From Geobacteraceae bacterium (lineage in GTDB: Bacteria > Desulfobacterota > Desulfuromonadia > Geobacterales > Geobacteraceae), in assembly GCA_028683595.1 (NCBI GenBank), contig JAQUHM010000002.1, positions 1-44,374 of the forward strand: a DNA stretch of 44,374 nt. The letters are read 5' to 3'. The notes beneath the pieces are model-generated. The model was given only the letters and a program-made list of their open reading frames with translations. It had not been told where the DNA came from and made no database searches. Numbering within the stretch: position 1 is the stretch's first letter; each line of letters begins with the position of its first letter. A program made the position numbers and the translations under genes. Positions 1-8,165 of this stretch are shown here, one piece after another.

Positions 1-30
1 CTTGCTGAGTGGCGGGAAAGGAGGACTGCC

Positions 31-1443
31 GTGACAGCGGCCGATCTCTGGATTCTCATGCCGCTCTTTTTTCTTGCCTGCGGCGCGCTGCTGATTCTCC
101 TTGGAGGCGCATTCACGTCAGGCCGCTACGGGACATGGATCGGCGTGCTTGCCACTTTTGCTTCAGCCTGCTGGGTCCTCCGGGAACCTCCCCTGCTACT
201 GGCTCCTCAGCTGGGACTTGCTGCTACGCCCTTTGCCCGTTTCTTCACCTTTCTATTCTGCTTCACGGCCGCAGTGGTACTTCTTTTGTCCCACTCCCAT
301 AACCGTCGACGGGAAATTCGTGGTGAAGAATACCCTGCTACGGTACTGTTTGCCGCCTTCGGCATGTCGGTTCTGGCTGCTTCGGTGAACCTCCTGACCC
401 TCTTTCTCGGACTGGAGGCGTTGAGCTTCGCTTTTTATATCCTGACCGCAATTGACCGTGAGCGGCCGCAATCTGCCGAGGCGGGACTCAAATACCTCCT
501 CATGGGGGCCACTGCAGCCGCTTTCATCGCCTTCGGCATTGCACTCATCTATACCGGTACAGGAACCCTGGCCATTGTCGGGGCGGTGAACCCTCTTGGT
601 CCGACAGGAGTTCTGAACCCTCTCGTTGTTGCAGGCTGGGGATTTATTCTCATGGGTCTTGCTTTCAAGGTTTCTCTTGTGCCGGCCCACCTCTGGACAC
701 CCGACGTCTACCAGGGTGCTCCTGCGCCGGTTACCGCTTTTCTTTCCACCGGTTCGAAGGCAGCGGCCTTTGTTGCGTTCCTGCTGCTTCTCCCTGCAAT
801 GGGTTCCGGATTCATGCTCCTTCACGGACCGCTCTGGTTGCTGTGCCTTCTTTCCATGGTGGTGGGCAACCTTGCAGCGCTACGGCAGCATAATCTCAAA
901 AGAATGCTGGCCTATTCCTCCGTTGCCCAGATGGGATATGTGGCACTTGCGCTTGTTACCGGAAGCGTCGAAGGCTTCCGTGCCGTTGTTTTCTATCTTG
1001 TTGTCTATACGGTGACAAACCTTACGGCATTCGGTGCAATTGCTTCCCTGTCCGGGGAAAGCGGGATGGACGAGATCGACCACTGCCGGGGCATCGGCAG
1101 GACCCGCCCCTTCCGGGGAGGGGTGCTGGCGGTTGCTCTCTTTTCCCTGGCCGGAATCCCGCCGACCGCGGGGTTCATGGGGAAGTTTACCATCTTTGCC
1201 GCGGCGCTACAGGGGGGGGAGACCGCCTTGGCAATTGCCGGTATCGTAATGGCCGCCATCTCAGTGTACTATTACCTCCGAGTTGTTTCTGTCTTGTATT
1301 CGGCTGAAGGGGACAGAAACATATCGTTTCCGTCCCTGGCTGCTCCCGAAATTCTTGCCCTTGCTGTTACCACTTTTTTGATCCTTCTCTTTGGTGTGTT
1401 TCCGGGGGCGCTCCTGGAAATCATCAACCAAATCATTCTCTAG
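31..1443 (+). CDS. nuoN: NADH-quinone oxidoreductase subunit N (NuoN)
   Basis: NuoN is a proton-pumping, antiporter-like membrane subunit of respiratory complex I in the inner membrane. The 470-residue product is hydrophobic throughout, of usual family length, and consistent with about 14 membrane helices. It carries the family core around FKVSLVPAHLWTPDVYQGAP (about residues 213-232), with the buried lysine and the TPDVY signature, and a conserved Glu in LFLGLEALSF (about residue 130). The start is GTG at 31, with AAAGGAGG at 17-24. It is probably the last gene of a nuo operon: a possible TGA at 6-8 could close the preceding gene (nuoM), but too little is visible to call it. The downstream gap ends this operon before the thiamine genes. 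The family assignment is secure. Confidence 0.96.
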   Translation: MTAADLWILMPLFFLACGALLILLGGAFTSGRYGTWIGVLATFASACWVLREPPLLLAPQLGLAATPFARFFTFLFCFTAAVVLLLSHSHNRRREIRGEEYPATVLFAAFGMSVLAASVNLLTLFLGLEALSFAFYILTAIDRERPQSAEAGLKYLLMGATAAAFIAFGIALIYTGTGTLAIVGAVNPLGPTGVLNPLVVAGWGFILMGLAFKVSLVPAHLWTPDVYQGAPAPVTAFLSTGSKAAAFVAFLLLLPAMGSGFMLLHGPLWLLCLLSMVVGNLAALRQHNLKRMLAYSSVAQMGYVALALVTGSVEGFRAVVFYLVVYTVTNLTAFGAIASLSGESGMDEIDHCRGIGRTRPFRGGVLAVALFSLAGIPPTAGFMGKFTIFAAALQGGETALAIAGIVMAAISVYYYLRVVSVLYSAEGDRNISFPSLAAPEILALAVTTFLILLFGVFPGALLEIINQIIL

Positions 1444-1551
1444 GAGAATCGGGTTGATCTCTGCCTGAAGTATTGCTCGGCTTGTCCGCTAAGGTTCTCT
1501 ACCGACTCGGGGCTGGCGTCGGAACTGCCTGGAAATTGCGGTAAAAACCGG

Positions 1552-1580
1552 TTGACAGCTCAAGTAGGTATTGGTAGTTT
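1552..1580 (+). promoter_or_regulatory. Possible sigma-70 promoter for the thi leader
   Basis: A perfect TTGACA at 1552-1557 is followed after 17 bases by TAGTTT at 1575-1580, a poor -10 match. It lies between nuoN and the TPP riboswitch and would start a leader about 100 bases upstream of the aptamer. The -35 is convincing, the -10 is not, and another start nearer the aptamer is possible. Confidence 0.25.
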
Positions 1581-1683
1581 ACTAGAAGAGGATGGTGTGG
1601 TTGACGATCGCTCTTCCGTATCTCAAAAGGGCTGAAATATCCCTGCCATCTGCGTTTTACTTAAAAATATCTAGGTTATATCG

Positions 1684-1770
1684 CTGGGGGAGTTTCGGCT
1701 GAGAGACCGTTTCCGCATGGGACGGCAACCCCTTGAACCTGATCCGGGTAATTCCGGCGGAGGGAAGCGA
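1684..1770 (+). promoter_or_regulatory. TPP (THI-box) riboswitch
   Basis: The stretch has the conserved thiamine pyrophosphate aptamer signatures in order: CTGAGA near 1699-1704, then ACCCCTTGAACCTGATCC around 1729-1745 and the closing GGAGGGAAGCG near 1759-1769. It sits about 105 bases upstream of thiS, as expected for feedback control of thiamine genes by TPP. The 1444-1683 stretch before it holds only a possible promoter. Aptamer identity is clear; the exact ends are approximate. Confidence 0.95.
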
Positions 1771-1820
1771 AAGTTTTGGGCATCTGCCCTAACTTCCGGT
1801 CGCTTTCGCGGCTTTTTTGT
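1767..1820 (+). terminator. Intrinsic terminator of the TPP riboswitch expression platform
   Basis: GCGAAAG at 1767-1773 pairs with CTTTCGC at 1803-1809, with GGGCA/TGCCC (1778-1782/1785-1789) pairing inside. A T run follows at 1813-1818. The 5' arm overlaps the 3' end of the aptamer, so ligand state could decide whether the hairpin forms. This indicates control of thiS and downstream genes by transcription termination. Confidence 0.8.
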
Positions 1821-1874
1821 TTCCTGGGACTGGACCTGAATCAGCAGAAAGACCGCAAGTGGTAAAGGAGGTCG

Positions 1875-2075
1875 ATGGTGGTGATACTTGTGAACGGCGA
1901 GCGGAAAGAAGTTGGACCCCTTTCGGTTCTCGGGCTCCTGGAGATGCTGGAGATTGACCCGAAGCGGGTGGCGGTTGAGCTGAACCTGGAAATACTTCCG
2001 AAACCGGACTTTGCTACCACGACTCTTCAGGATGGCGACCGCGTGGAAATCGTTCAGTTTGTCGGTGGTGGCTAG
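1875..2075 (+). CDS. thiS: Thiamine biosynthesis sulfur carrier protein ThiS
   Basis: ThiS is a small ubiquitin-like protein whose C-terminal thiocarboxylate donates sulfur for making the thiazole ring with ThiG. The 66-residue product ends in Gly-Gly-Gly, giving the required C-terminal GG, and has the family start (ILVNGERKEV) and middle (LEILP). The start is ambiguous. ATG at 1875 lies only 2 bases after AAAGGAGGT (1864-1872), while the in-frame GTG codons at 1878 and 1881 give better spacing of 5 and 8 bases and a more typical N-terminus, so the real start may be GTG 1881. It is the first gene after the TPP riboswitch. The adenylating partner ThiF and the genes thiC/thiH are not in this window. 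Confidence 0.93.
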   Translation: MVVILVNGERKEVGPLSVLGLLEMLEIDPKRVAVELNLEILPKPDFATTTLQDGDRVEIVQFVGGG

Positions 2076-2077
2076 TT

Positions 2078-2288
2078 AGTTTTCATCCGGAAAGTCTTGG
2101 CAGGGGCCGGGTTGGAACTTGCCCGAAGCCTCTCGTAATCGGTCACCACCTGTTACGCTGATCAGCTAACATGCTGGTTTCAGGCTATTTTCTTGCTGTT
2201 GCAATCGTGCAATGAAGCCGTACGAGAGACTCCGTGAAAGCCCCAACCCTCCACGGAACAGCACTTTTTCAGTTTCCGGATGAAAACT
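2078..2288. repeat. Inverted-repeat-bounded structured element between thiS and thiG
   Basis: AGTTTTCATCCGGAAA at 2078-2093 is the perfect 16-base reverse complement of 2273-2288. Inside, two more complementary pairs are nested in the right order: GGGTTGG 2109-2115 with CCAACCC 2243-2249, and CTCTCGTA 2130-2137 with TACGAGAG 2221-2228. GGCTA occurs on both flanks (2070-2074 and 2289-2293), which could be a target duplication, though three extra bases separate the left copy from the repeat. No coding region is supported here. It could be a non-autonomous mobile (MITE-like) unit or a folded leader RNA. Confidence 0.6.
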
Positions 2289-2335
2289 GGCTACGAGTGT
2301 GACAATTGCTGACTGGGTGGAAAAAGGAGCAAGAA

Positions 2336-3118
2336 ATGGCAGACCCAAAAGATACACTGGTTATAGCAGGAAGAAAGTTTACTTCCCGGCTCATGGTGGG
2401 TACCGGCAAATATGCCGATTTTCAACAGATGGTGCAGGCTATCGAGATGTCCGGGGCTGAGATCGTCACTGTTGCTGTTCGAAGGGTGAATATCTCTGAT
2501 CGGAACAAGGAATCCCTGCTTGATTATCTCGATCTGAAGAAATATACCCTGCTGCCCAACACTGCCGGATGTTACACCGCTGATGATGCGGTCCGTACCT
2601 GTCGTCTGGCACGGGAGGCAGGGCTGTCGGATTTTGTCAAGCTGGAAGTTCTCGGCGATGAGAAGACCCTGTTCCCGGATAACGAAGAGCTTCTGAAGGC
2701 TGCAAAGGTGCTGGTTAAGGAGGGTTTCACCGTTCTTCCCTACACGAGTGACGACCCGATTCTCTGCAAAAAGCTGGAAGATCTGGGCTGCGCCGCGGTT
2801 ATGCCCCTTGGGGCTCCTATCGGCAGTGGCCTCGGCATCCGGAATCCCTACAATATCCGCATCATCCTGGAAACGGTGAAGGTTCCGGTCATTGTCGATG
2901 CAGGCGTCGGTACTGCATCGGATGCTGCCATTGCCATGGAACTGGGCTGTGATGGTGTGCTCATGAATACCGCCATCGCGGGCGCCAACGATCCCATTGC
3001 CATGGCAGAGGCCATGAAACTGGCAATCATTGCCGGGCGGCTTTCCTACAAGGCGGGAAGGATTCCCCGCAAGCTCTATGCAACCGCTTCCAGTCCTCTT
3101 GACGGGCTTGTCGAATAG
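2336..3118 (+). CDS. thiG: Thiazole synthase ThiG
   Basis: ThiG condenses deoxyxylulose 5-phosphate, ThiS thiocarboxylate and dehydroglycine to form the thiazole phosphate moiety of thiamine in the cytoplasm. The 260-residue product is of usual family length. It shows the expected Schiff-base lysine in FVKLEVLGD (Lys102), the [10 protein letters not shown] loop (about 159-168) and the phosphate-binding [11 protein letters not shown] and [10 protein letters not shown] segments (188-198 and 211-220). The start is ATG at 2336, preceded by AAAAAGGAG (2321-2329); an upstream in-frame TTG at 2306 has no such support. A 260-base gap with a long inverted repeat separates it from thiS, which is unusual for these coupled partners. 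thiE follows closely. Confidence 0.97.
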   Translation: MADPKDTLVIAGRKFTSRLMVGTGKYADFQQMVQAIEMSGAEIVTVAVRRVNISDRNKESLLDYLDLKKYTLLPNTAGCYTADDAVRTCRLAREAGLSDFVKLEVLGDEKTLFPDNEELLKAAKVLVKEGFTVLPYTSDDPILCKKLEDLGCAAVMPLGAPIGSGLGIRNPYNIRIILETVKVPVIVDAGVGTASDAAIAMELGCDGVLMNTAIAGANDPIAMAEAMKLAIIAGRLSYKAGRIPRKLYATASSPLDGLVE

Positions 3119-3155
3119 GTTCGCACGGGACGTGGGCGGTTACGTGAGGTGCAAC

Positions 3156-3818
3156 ATGGCTGGGAGACTGCTGGTGGATTTTCCCCTCTACCTGATAAGC
3201 GACCGGAAGCAGGTGCCGGGGGGGGACTTGTGCGCTGCCGTTGAAGGAGCGCTGCGGGGCGGGGTGCGGGCAGTGCAACTGCGGGAAAAGGATCTTTCCA
3301 GCCGTGAGCTGTACGAACTGGCCTGCCGGTTGAGAGCGATTACCTCCCGCTACGGGGCGAAGCTTTTGATAAACGAGCGGCTCGATATTGCCCTGGCCGC
3401 GGGTGCCGATGGTGTCCATTTGGGAGAAAACAGTCTTCCTCTCGTGCAGGCACGCAAGGTCGTTGGTGAAAACATGCTGGTCGGGGTTTCCTGCCACGAC
3501 CGGGAAAGGGCACTGGCTGCCCAGGACAACGGTGCTGATTTCATAACCTTCAGCCCCATATATTTTACCCCCTCAAAGGCTCCTTACGGGGAGCCGGTCG
3601 GAACGGAGCGCCTGGCCGAGGCATGCCGGCTTCTCCGGATTCCGGTCTTTGCCCTCGGCGGCATCAAACAGGAAACAGTGCGTGCGGTGCTTGGTCACGG
3701 AGCGCACGGCATCGCCCTCATTTCAGCGATCCTTGCCTCGGACGACCCGGAAAGGGCTACGCGGGAGATGCTTGAAGAAATTCACGGCGCATGGCAGCAG
3801 AAGGGCAAAAAGGCATAA
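3156..3818 (+). CDS. thiE: Thiamine-phosphate synthase ThiE
   Basis: ThiE joins the pyrimidine (HMP-PP) and thiazole phosphate halves into thiamine monophosphate. The 220-residue TIM-barrel protein has the family's PLYLISDR start (about 10-17), QLREKDL (41-47), INERLDIALAAGADGVHLG, and the pyrophosphate-binding FSPIYFTPSKAPYG. The chosen start is ATG 3156, 37 bases after thiG, with a weak GAGGT before it; in-frame GTG 3144 is an alternative. A much longer open frame reaching into thiG adds residues unlike the family and is not favoured. With thiS and thiG it forms a thiazole-branch cluster that probably responds to the TPP riboswitch. Confidence 0.95.
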   Translation: MAGRLLVDFPLYLISDRKQVPGGDLCAAVEGALRGGVRAVQLREKDLSSRELYELACRLRAITSRYGAKLLINERLDIALAAGADGVHLGENSLPLVQARKVVGENMLVGVSCHDRERALAAQDNGADFITFSPIYFTPSKAPYGEPVGTERLAEACRLLRIPVFALGGIKQETVRAVLGHGAHGIALISAILASDDPERATREMLEEIHGAWQQKGKKA

Positions 3819-3872
3819 TGGCGGGCACGGATTTCCCTGGTTTTTTTCTCGTGCCCTGTGCCAAATCTCATC

Positions 3873-4829
3873 ATGGATACAACTCTCATTCACCCAGATC
3901 TCCGCTTTAATTCCTACGGCTCCTACCTGCGTCGCCGCTTCGGTTGCAGGGTCAGCAAAGTAAATGTCGACGGCGGCTTCACCTGCCCGAACCGCGATGG
4001 CAGCAGGGGGGTCGATGGATGCATCTACTGTGACAATCGCTCTTTTTCTCCCGGCACCATCGGGGAAACAATCCCCATCGAACGCCAGATGCAGGAAGGG
4101 ATGGCCTATCACCGCACGAGGCTCAAGAGCGAGAAGTTTATCGTCTATTTTCAGAAATATTCCAATACCTATGCCCCGGTGGACAGGTTGCGGGACCTCT
4201 ATTATCGGGCTCTTGACCATCCGGACGTGGTGGGGATCTCGGTGGGCACCCGACCGGATTGCCTGAGTGATGAGGCCCTGGCCCTTCTGGAGGAGATTGC
4301 CCGGGAACGGTATGTCTGTCTGGAGCTGGGGCTCCAGTCGGTGGATGAGGATATTCTCCGCTGGCTTAACCGCTGCCACGATTTCATTGAATATCGTAGT
4401 GCGCTGGAGAGGGCCGCCGGTCGGGGTTTTGATATCTGCACCCATTTGATCCATGGCTTCCCGGGTGAGACCAGTGAGTCATTCCGAAAAACCGCGAAAA
4501 TTATCTCTTCACTGCCGGTTGATTCCCTCAAAATCCATCAGCTCCATGCGGTGCGCGGAACCGTGCTTGCGGAGATGTATTTCCGAGGAGAGTTCGTTCC
4601 CCTGTCCCACCAGCAGTATGTTGCGGACGTCTGTGATTTCCTGGAACTGCTTCCCCCCCGTATCACGGTTCAGCGTCTTTACGGGTCCGCCCCCCTTGCC
4701 ATTCGCGTTGCGCCAACCTGGGACCTGAAGAACAACCGCATGTGGTACTCCATTGTCCACGAACTGAAAAGGCGCGGAACCTGGCAGGGGTCTGTCCTCC
4801 AGCCGGATGGTCGCCGTGTGGCTCTTTAG
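3873..4829 (+). CDS. YhcC-type radical SAM protein (TIGR01212 family)
   Basis: This looks like a YhcC-type radical SAM enzyme. The N-terminus NSYGSYLRRRFGCRVSKV leads into FTCPNRDG and a Cys38-x11-Cys50-x2-Cys53 cluster (coordinates from the ATG) that should bind the catalytic 4Fe-4S cluster and SAM. Further family segments include GTRPDCL, LELGLQSV and LIHGFPGET. The substrate of the family is not securely known to me; a relation to tRNA-modifying Elp3-like radical SAM proteins is visible in fold terms only. The start is uncertain: ATG 3873 fits the family but lacks a clear ribosome site, and in-frame GTG 3858 would add five residues. It follows thiE by 54 bases and may share its transcript, though no link to thiamine is implied. 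Confidence 0.88.
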   Translation: MDTTLIHPDLRFNSYGSYLRRRFGCRVSKVNVDGGFTCPNRDGSRGVDGCIYCDNRSFSPGTIGETIPIERQMQEGMAYHRTRLKSEKFIVYFQKYSNTYAPVDRLRDLYYRALDHPDVVGISVGTRPDCLSDEALALLEEIARERYVCLELGLQSVDEDILRWLNRCHDFIEYRSALERAAGRGFDICTHLIHGFPGETSESFRKTAKIISSLPVDSLKIHQLHAVRGTVLAEMYFRGEFVPLSHQQYVADVCDFLELLPPRITVQRLYGSAPLAIRVAPTWDLKNNRMWYSIVHELKRRGTWQGSVLQPDGRRVAL

Positions 4830-4928
4830 TTCTGATATTCCCTTCTCTGTCTCTGGACGTCTTCCATATTAAAATGCCTAAACCTGGTATCCATGCCGTT
4901 CTTCAGCCTATCTTCCTTCGCTTTTTTC

Positions 4929-4955
4929 TCAAGGTTTTCAGAAGAATACCGATAA
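4929..4955 (+). promoter_or_regulatory. Sigma-28 (FliA/RpoF)-like promoter upstream of bacteriohemerythrin
   Basis: TCAAGGTT at 4929-4936, then 11 bases, then ACCGATAA at 4948-4955. Compared with the flagellar sigma consensus TAAAGTTT-N11-GCCGATAA, the match is 6 of 8 and 7 of 8 at correct spacing. The element is 40 bases upstream of the hemerythrin start. An equally spaced TCAAG...CCGATA element precedes the motility gene at 15284. Confidence 0.65.
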
Positions 4956-4995
4956 GAATTAACGTTTGCAAGTATCAAGTATTCGCGGAGGGATA

Positions 4996-5403
4996 ATGGC
5001 ACTTATAACGTGGAGTGACAAACTAAGCGTACAGGTTCGTCAGTTTGACGAAGAGCACAAGCATTTGATAATGATGGTAAACCAGTTACATGATGCCATG
5101 AAGGAAGGCAAAGGGAAACAGGTAATAGGGAACGTGCTGGGCGGGCTCATCGACTATACCAAAAATCATTTTGCGGCCGAAGAGCGGCTAATGAAGGCCC
5201 ATGGTTTCCCTGACTACGAAAAACACAGAAAGGAACACAATCAGCTCACAATGACGGTGCTGGATCTCCAGAAGGGCTACGAGGCGGGAAGTGCCCTCTT
5301 GAGTCAGTCGGTGATGAACTTCCTGAAAGATTGGCTGACCAATCACATTCAGGGTGTGGATAAAGGGTATGGACCATATCTGAACGGCAAGGGTGTCAAG
5401 TAG
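4996..5403 (+). CDS. Bacteriohemerythrin
   Basis: A 135-residue single-domain hemerythrin, a cytoplasmic non-heme di-iron oxygen-binding protein. All seven iron ligands of the family can be seen in order and at normal spacing: His21, His58, Glu62, His77, His81, His117 and Asp122. The start is ATG 4996 after GGAGGGA (4987-4993 region). The in-frame upstream start at 4966 would add an unrelated tail and is rejected. The promoter resembles the flagellar sigma-28 type, suggesting co-expression with motility or chemotaxis genes. Roles in oxygen sensing or in delivering oxygen near the flagellar or methyl-accepting machinery are known for some relatives; here that is inference. No transducer domain is fused to it. 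Confidence 0.96.
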   Translation: MALITWSDKLSVQVRQFDEEHKHLIMMVNQLHDAMKEGKGKQVIGNVLGGLIDYTKNHFAAEERLMKAHGFPDYEKHRKEHNQLTMTVLDLQKGYEAGSALLSQSVMNFLKDWLTNHIQGVDKGYGPYLNGKGVK

Positions 5404-5441
5404 CAGAAGGGGGCAAAAGCTAAAAAGCTCAAAAAAAATGT

Positions 5442-5580
5442 CTCTCGCCCGCTTTGCTAGAGGCCGCAGAGTACGCAGAGAAAAGCCTAAGACCTTAAAC
5501 CTTTTCTGGAGTTAAAACTCGGAATCGATTTTCCTCTGCGTTCTCTGCGTGCTCTGGCGAACAGAGTGAGCGGGCGAGAG
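5442..5580. repeat. Nested long inverted repeat (CGCAGAG-type) between convergent genes
   Basis: Outer arms: CTCTCGCCCGCT at 5442-5453 and its perfect complement at 5569-5580. Inner arms: CGCAGAG-TA-CGCAGAG at 5465-5480 and CTCTGCG-TT-CTCTGCG at 5534-5549, complementary at 15 of 16 positions. The element lies between the convergent 3' ends of the hemerythrin gene and the TPR gene. It may act as a terminator or transcript-end hairpin for either, although no clean T run adjoins the outer stem. The duplicated CGCAGAG unit suggests a dispersed intergenic repeat. Confidence 0.7.
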
Positions 5581-5615
5581 GCAGGGTTCTGTTTGAGTGT
5601 TTTTATGACAAGGGA

Positions 5616-8165
5616 CTACCCTTGTTGCCCTTCGCACCAGCGTCGCCACATGCTCCTGTACGCTTCCTCCAGGTTGCGGGTGAAACGAGGAGCGTCGCAC
5701 AGCGGAGAGATCCTCATGCGTTCCCGCAGTCCTGTGCGGATGCTTTCAAGATGCGAAAAATCGTGAGCCTGGTCAACTGCTTTTGTGAGGTAGCCTGCCT
5801 GGTCCGGCACGATGAATTCCGACAACCCTACGGTAGTCAGGTGGCTCAGGGAGTGGCGGGAGGCAAATCTGTCGCCCCCGAGGGTAATGACCGGTACGCC
5901 CATCCAGAGACTTTCCAGGGTGGTAAGGCCTCCGGAATAGGGAAACGGGTCAAGGGCGATGTCCACTTCTCCGTACCGCGCCAACAATTCCGGGTGGGGA
6001 ACCATACCGGAAAAGTCGACACGATCCACGACCCCTCCAGCGGCAAAAATCTGCCGAAACCGATGGTGAATTGCCGGATCTCCCAGAGCTTTGGTTGCCA
6101 GCAGCAGGCGGGCATCCGGGAGTTCCTGCAGGAGACGGCGCCAGAGATCAATGACCGGACGATTGAGCTTTGCCAGGTTGTTGAAACAGCCAAAGGTGAT
6201 GAAACCGTTTCGCATGGCCGGAAGAGGTGCAACCGGCGGGGCATACTCCGGTGGTGAGTAGCAGACATAACAGTCTGGCAGCCGCACGACCGATTCCCGG
6301 TACCAGTGATCACTTCCTTCCGGGGTCTCCTGTGGGTCGGAAATGAGATAATCCATGGCAGAAAGCCCGGTGGTGCCCACGTACCCTGCCCAGGTTGCCT
6401 GCACCGGCGCGGGTTTTCTCCCGAATACCATGAGCCGGTTGCGGGCGGTGTGGCCGGAAAGATCGATCAGAATATCGATGGCGTCTTCCCGGATCAGCTC
6501 GGCAACCGAATCGTCGCTCCAACCAAAAATCACTCGCCATTGGTCGGTGTTTTGTCGCAGCCGGTCGGTCAGGTCGTCTCCAAAGCTCTGGTTGGCATAG
6601 CAGAAAACCTCGAACTTCTCCCTGTCGTGGGAAGCCAGGACTCCGTCAAGGAAATATCCGACCGGATGTCTGCGGAGGTCCCCTGAGACGTAGCCGATCC
6701 GAAGTCTCCTTTCGGGGTCGGGAGTTGTACTGGGCGGCGACATGACGGTTGTCCCTGCGAGCTGTAGGCGCTCCCAGACACGCGACTCCTTCAGCAAGTT
6801 CTCCGGGGTGACGATGGTGTCGTATTGCAGATTCATGAGCAGGTTACTGTGGGCAACGGCATGGTCCGGTTTCAGCTTAAGCGTTGTGCGGAAACAGGCA
6901 ACCGCTTCTTCCATCCGGCATTGGTCCTGGTAGACTGTGCCAAGGTTGTAATGGGCTTCCGGCATCTCCGGACGCAGCCGCAGGGCCTTTTCGTAAGAGG
7001 AGATGGCTTCTTCAAGCTTCCCCGTTTCTTTGAGTCCGTTGCCCAGGTTGACCAGGGCCTCGACGTTTTCCGCATCCTGCTCCAGGGCTTGCCGGTAGAC
7101 CTGCAGCGATTCCTCCAGCCTTCCCAGATCACGGAGGGTATTGCCAAGATTGTTGTACATGGCGGGAGAGTCGGGAAAGAGGGTCAGTGCCTGTTTGAAA
7201 CTTGCCACGGCTTCGTCGAGCCTGCCCTGGTCCCGGAGGGCGTTGCCTAGGTTGAAATGTGCCAGTGCTGCTTCGGGGGCGAGCTGGAGAGCCCGTCGGT
7301 AGCATGCTTCGGCTTCCTGCGCTTTTCCGCTGTCTCGCAGTACGGCACCGTAATTGACTAGAACTTCTGTGTTGTCCGGAATGTCAGCCAGCGCCTGTTT
7401 ATAACAGGAGGCCGATTCTTCGATTCTGCCAAGATCGCGGAAAACCGCACCAAGATTGAGACGGGCCTCCGTGTAATCGGGCGCCAGCTCCAAAGCCCGC
7501 TGATAACAGTCAGCCGCCTTCTCCGGACAGCCTGTTTCCAGCAGGACATTGCCAAGATTGAAATGCACAATTGCCAGGTCGGGCTTCAGGGAGAGAGCCT
7601 TTCGATAGCTGGCTTCAGCCGCTTTCAGACTGCCCAGTTCTTTCAAGGCGATTCCGCGGTTGATGTATGCCTCTGCCAATCGGGGATTGCCGGCAATGGC
7701 CCGTTCGAAACTCTCTGCTGCTTCCTTGGGCCTCTTCCGGCTCAACAGGACATTTCCCAGGTTGTAGTGAGCCATGGTGAACTTGGGATTGCAGTTAATA
7801 GCCTTTCGGAAGCTTTTTTCTGCTGCATCCAGGCGTCCCAGCTCGCGAAGAACGTTGCCGAGGTTGGAGTGGGCATCGGCGAAGTCGGGTTTTCGGGCCA
7901 GCGCCTGACCGATAAGTGTGCAGGCTGTTTCATAGCGCTGCTGCTGATAGGCACTGACACCGAGAAGATGGAGAGCTTCCGGATTGTCAGGATCGAGTTG
8001 GAGAATCTGTTGGTAGATGCTCTCAGCTGTTTGCAGATTCCCCGCCTGGTGGTGACGGAGGGCAAACTCCAGGGCGGAGGTGATGCTCATGGGTTGCCCG
8101 GACCCGGTATTTCCCGAGGGGGTGGCTTGCTGTGCCGATAGCCTTCCCTTGTTCTTTTTCTTCAT
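5616..8165 (-). CDS. TPR/SPINDLY O-linked N-acetylglucosamine transferase-like protein (GT41)
   Basis: The 849-residue protein has about twelve consecutive 34-residue tetratricopeptide repeats (typical unit AHFNLGNALRDQGRLDEAVA), a partial thirteenth, and then a C-terminal GT41 glycosyltransferase region. The catalytic half shows RIGYVSGDLRRHPVGYF, ILIDLSGHTARNRL, APVQATWAGYVGTTGL, FNNLAKLNRPVIDLW and ALDPFPYSGGLTTLESLWMGVP, all diagnostic of the OGT/SPINDLY family. Such enzymes transfer a sugar from a nucleotide sugar to Ser/Thr of proteins; donor and target are unknown here. The start is ATG (8163-8165, read on the minus strand), with GGAG 8 bases upstream; an in-frame upstream ATG at 8267 would add 34 atypical residues. 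It stands alone, diverging from the sensor kinase gene and converging on the hemerythrin gene. Confidence 0.93.
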   Translation of the reverse strand: MKKKNKGRLSAQQATPSGNTGSGQPMSITSALEFALRHHQAGNLQTAESIYQQILQLDPDNPEALHLLGVSAYQQQRYETACTLIGQALARKPDFADAHSNLGNVLRELGRLDAAEKSFRKAINCNPKFTMAHYNLGNVLLSRKRPKEAAESFERAIAGNPRLAEAYINRGIALKELGSLKAAEASYRKALSLKPDLAIVHFNLGNVLLETGCPEKAADCYQRALELAPDYTEARLNLGAVFRDLGRIEESASCYKQALADIPDNTEVLVNYGAVLRDSGKAQEAEACYRRALQLAPEAALAHFNLGNALRDQGRLDEAVASFKQALTLFPDSPAMYNNLGNTLRDLGRLEESLQVYRQALEQDAENVEALVNLGNGLKETGKLEEAISSYEKALRLRPEMPEAHYNLGTVYQDQCRMEEAVACFRTTLKLKPDHAVAHSNLLMNLQYDTIVTPENLLKESRVWERLQLAGTTVMSPPSTTPDPERRLRIGYVSGDLRRHPVGYFLDGVLASHDREKFEVFCYANQSFGDDLTDRLRQNTDQWRVIFGWSDDSVAELIREDAIDILIDLSGHTARNRLMVFGRKPAPVQATWAGYVGTTGLSAMDYLISDPQETPEGSDHWYRESVVRLPDCYVCYSPPEYAPPVAPLPAMRNGFITFGCFNNLAKLNRPVIDLWRRLLQELPDARLLLATKALGDPAIHHRFRQIFAAGGVVDRVDFSGMVPHPELLARYGEVDIALDPFPYSGGLTTLESLWMGVPVITLGGDRFASRHSLSHLTTVGLSEFIVPDQAGYLTKAVDQAHDFSHLESIRTGLRERMRISPLCDAPRFTRNLEEAYRSMWRRWCEGQQG

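Noticed and set aside
2166-2357. Short minus-strand reading frame in the thiS-thiG gap
   Set aside because: It runs through the inverted repeat into thiG, has no ribosome site and no family resemblance.
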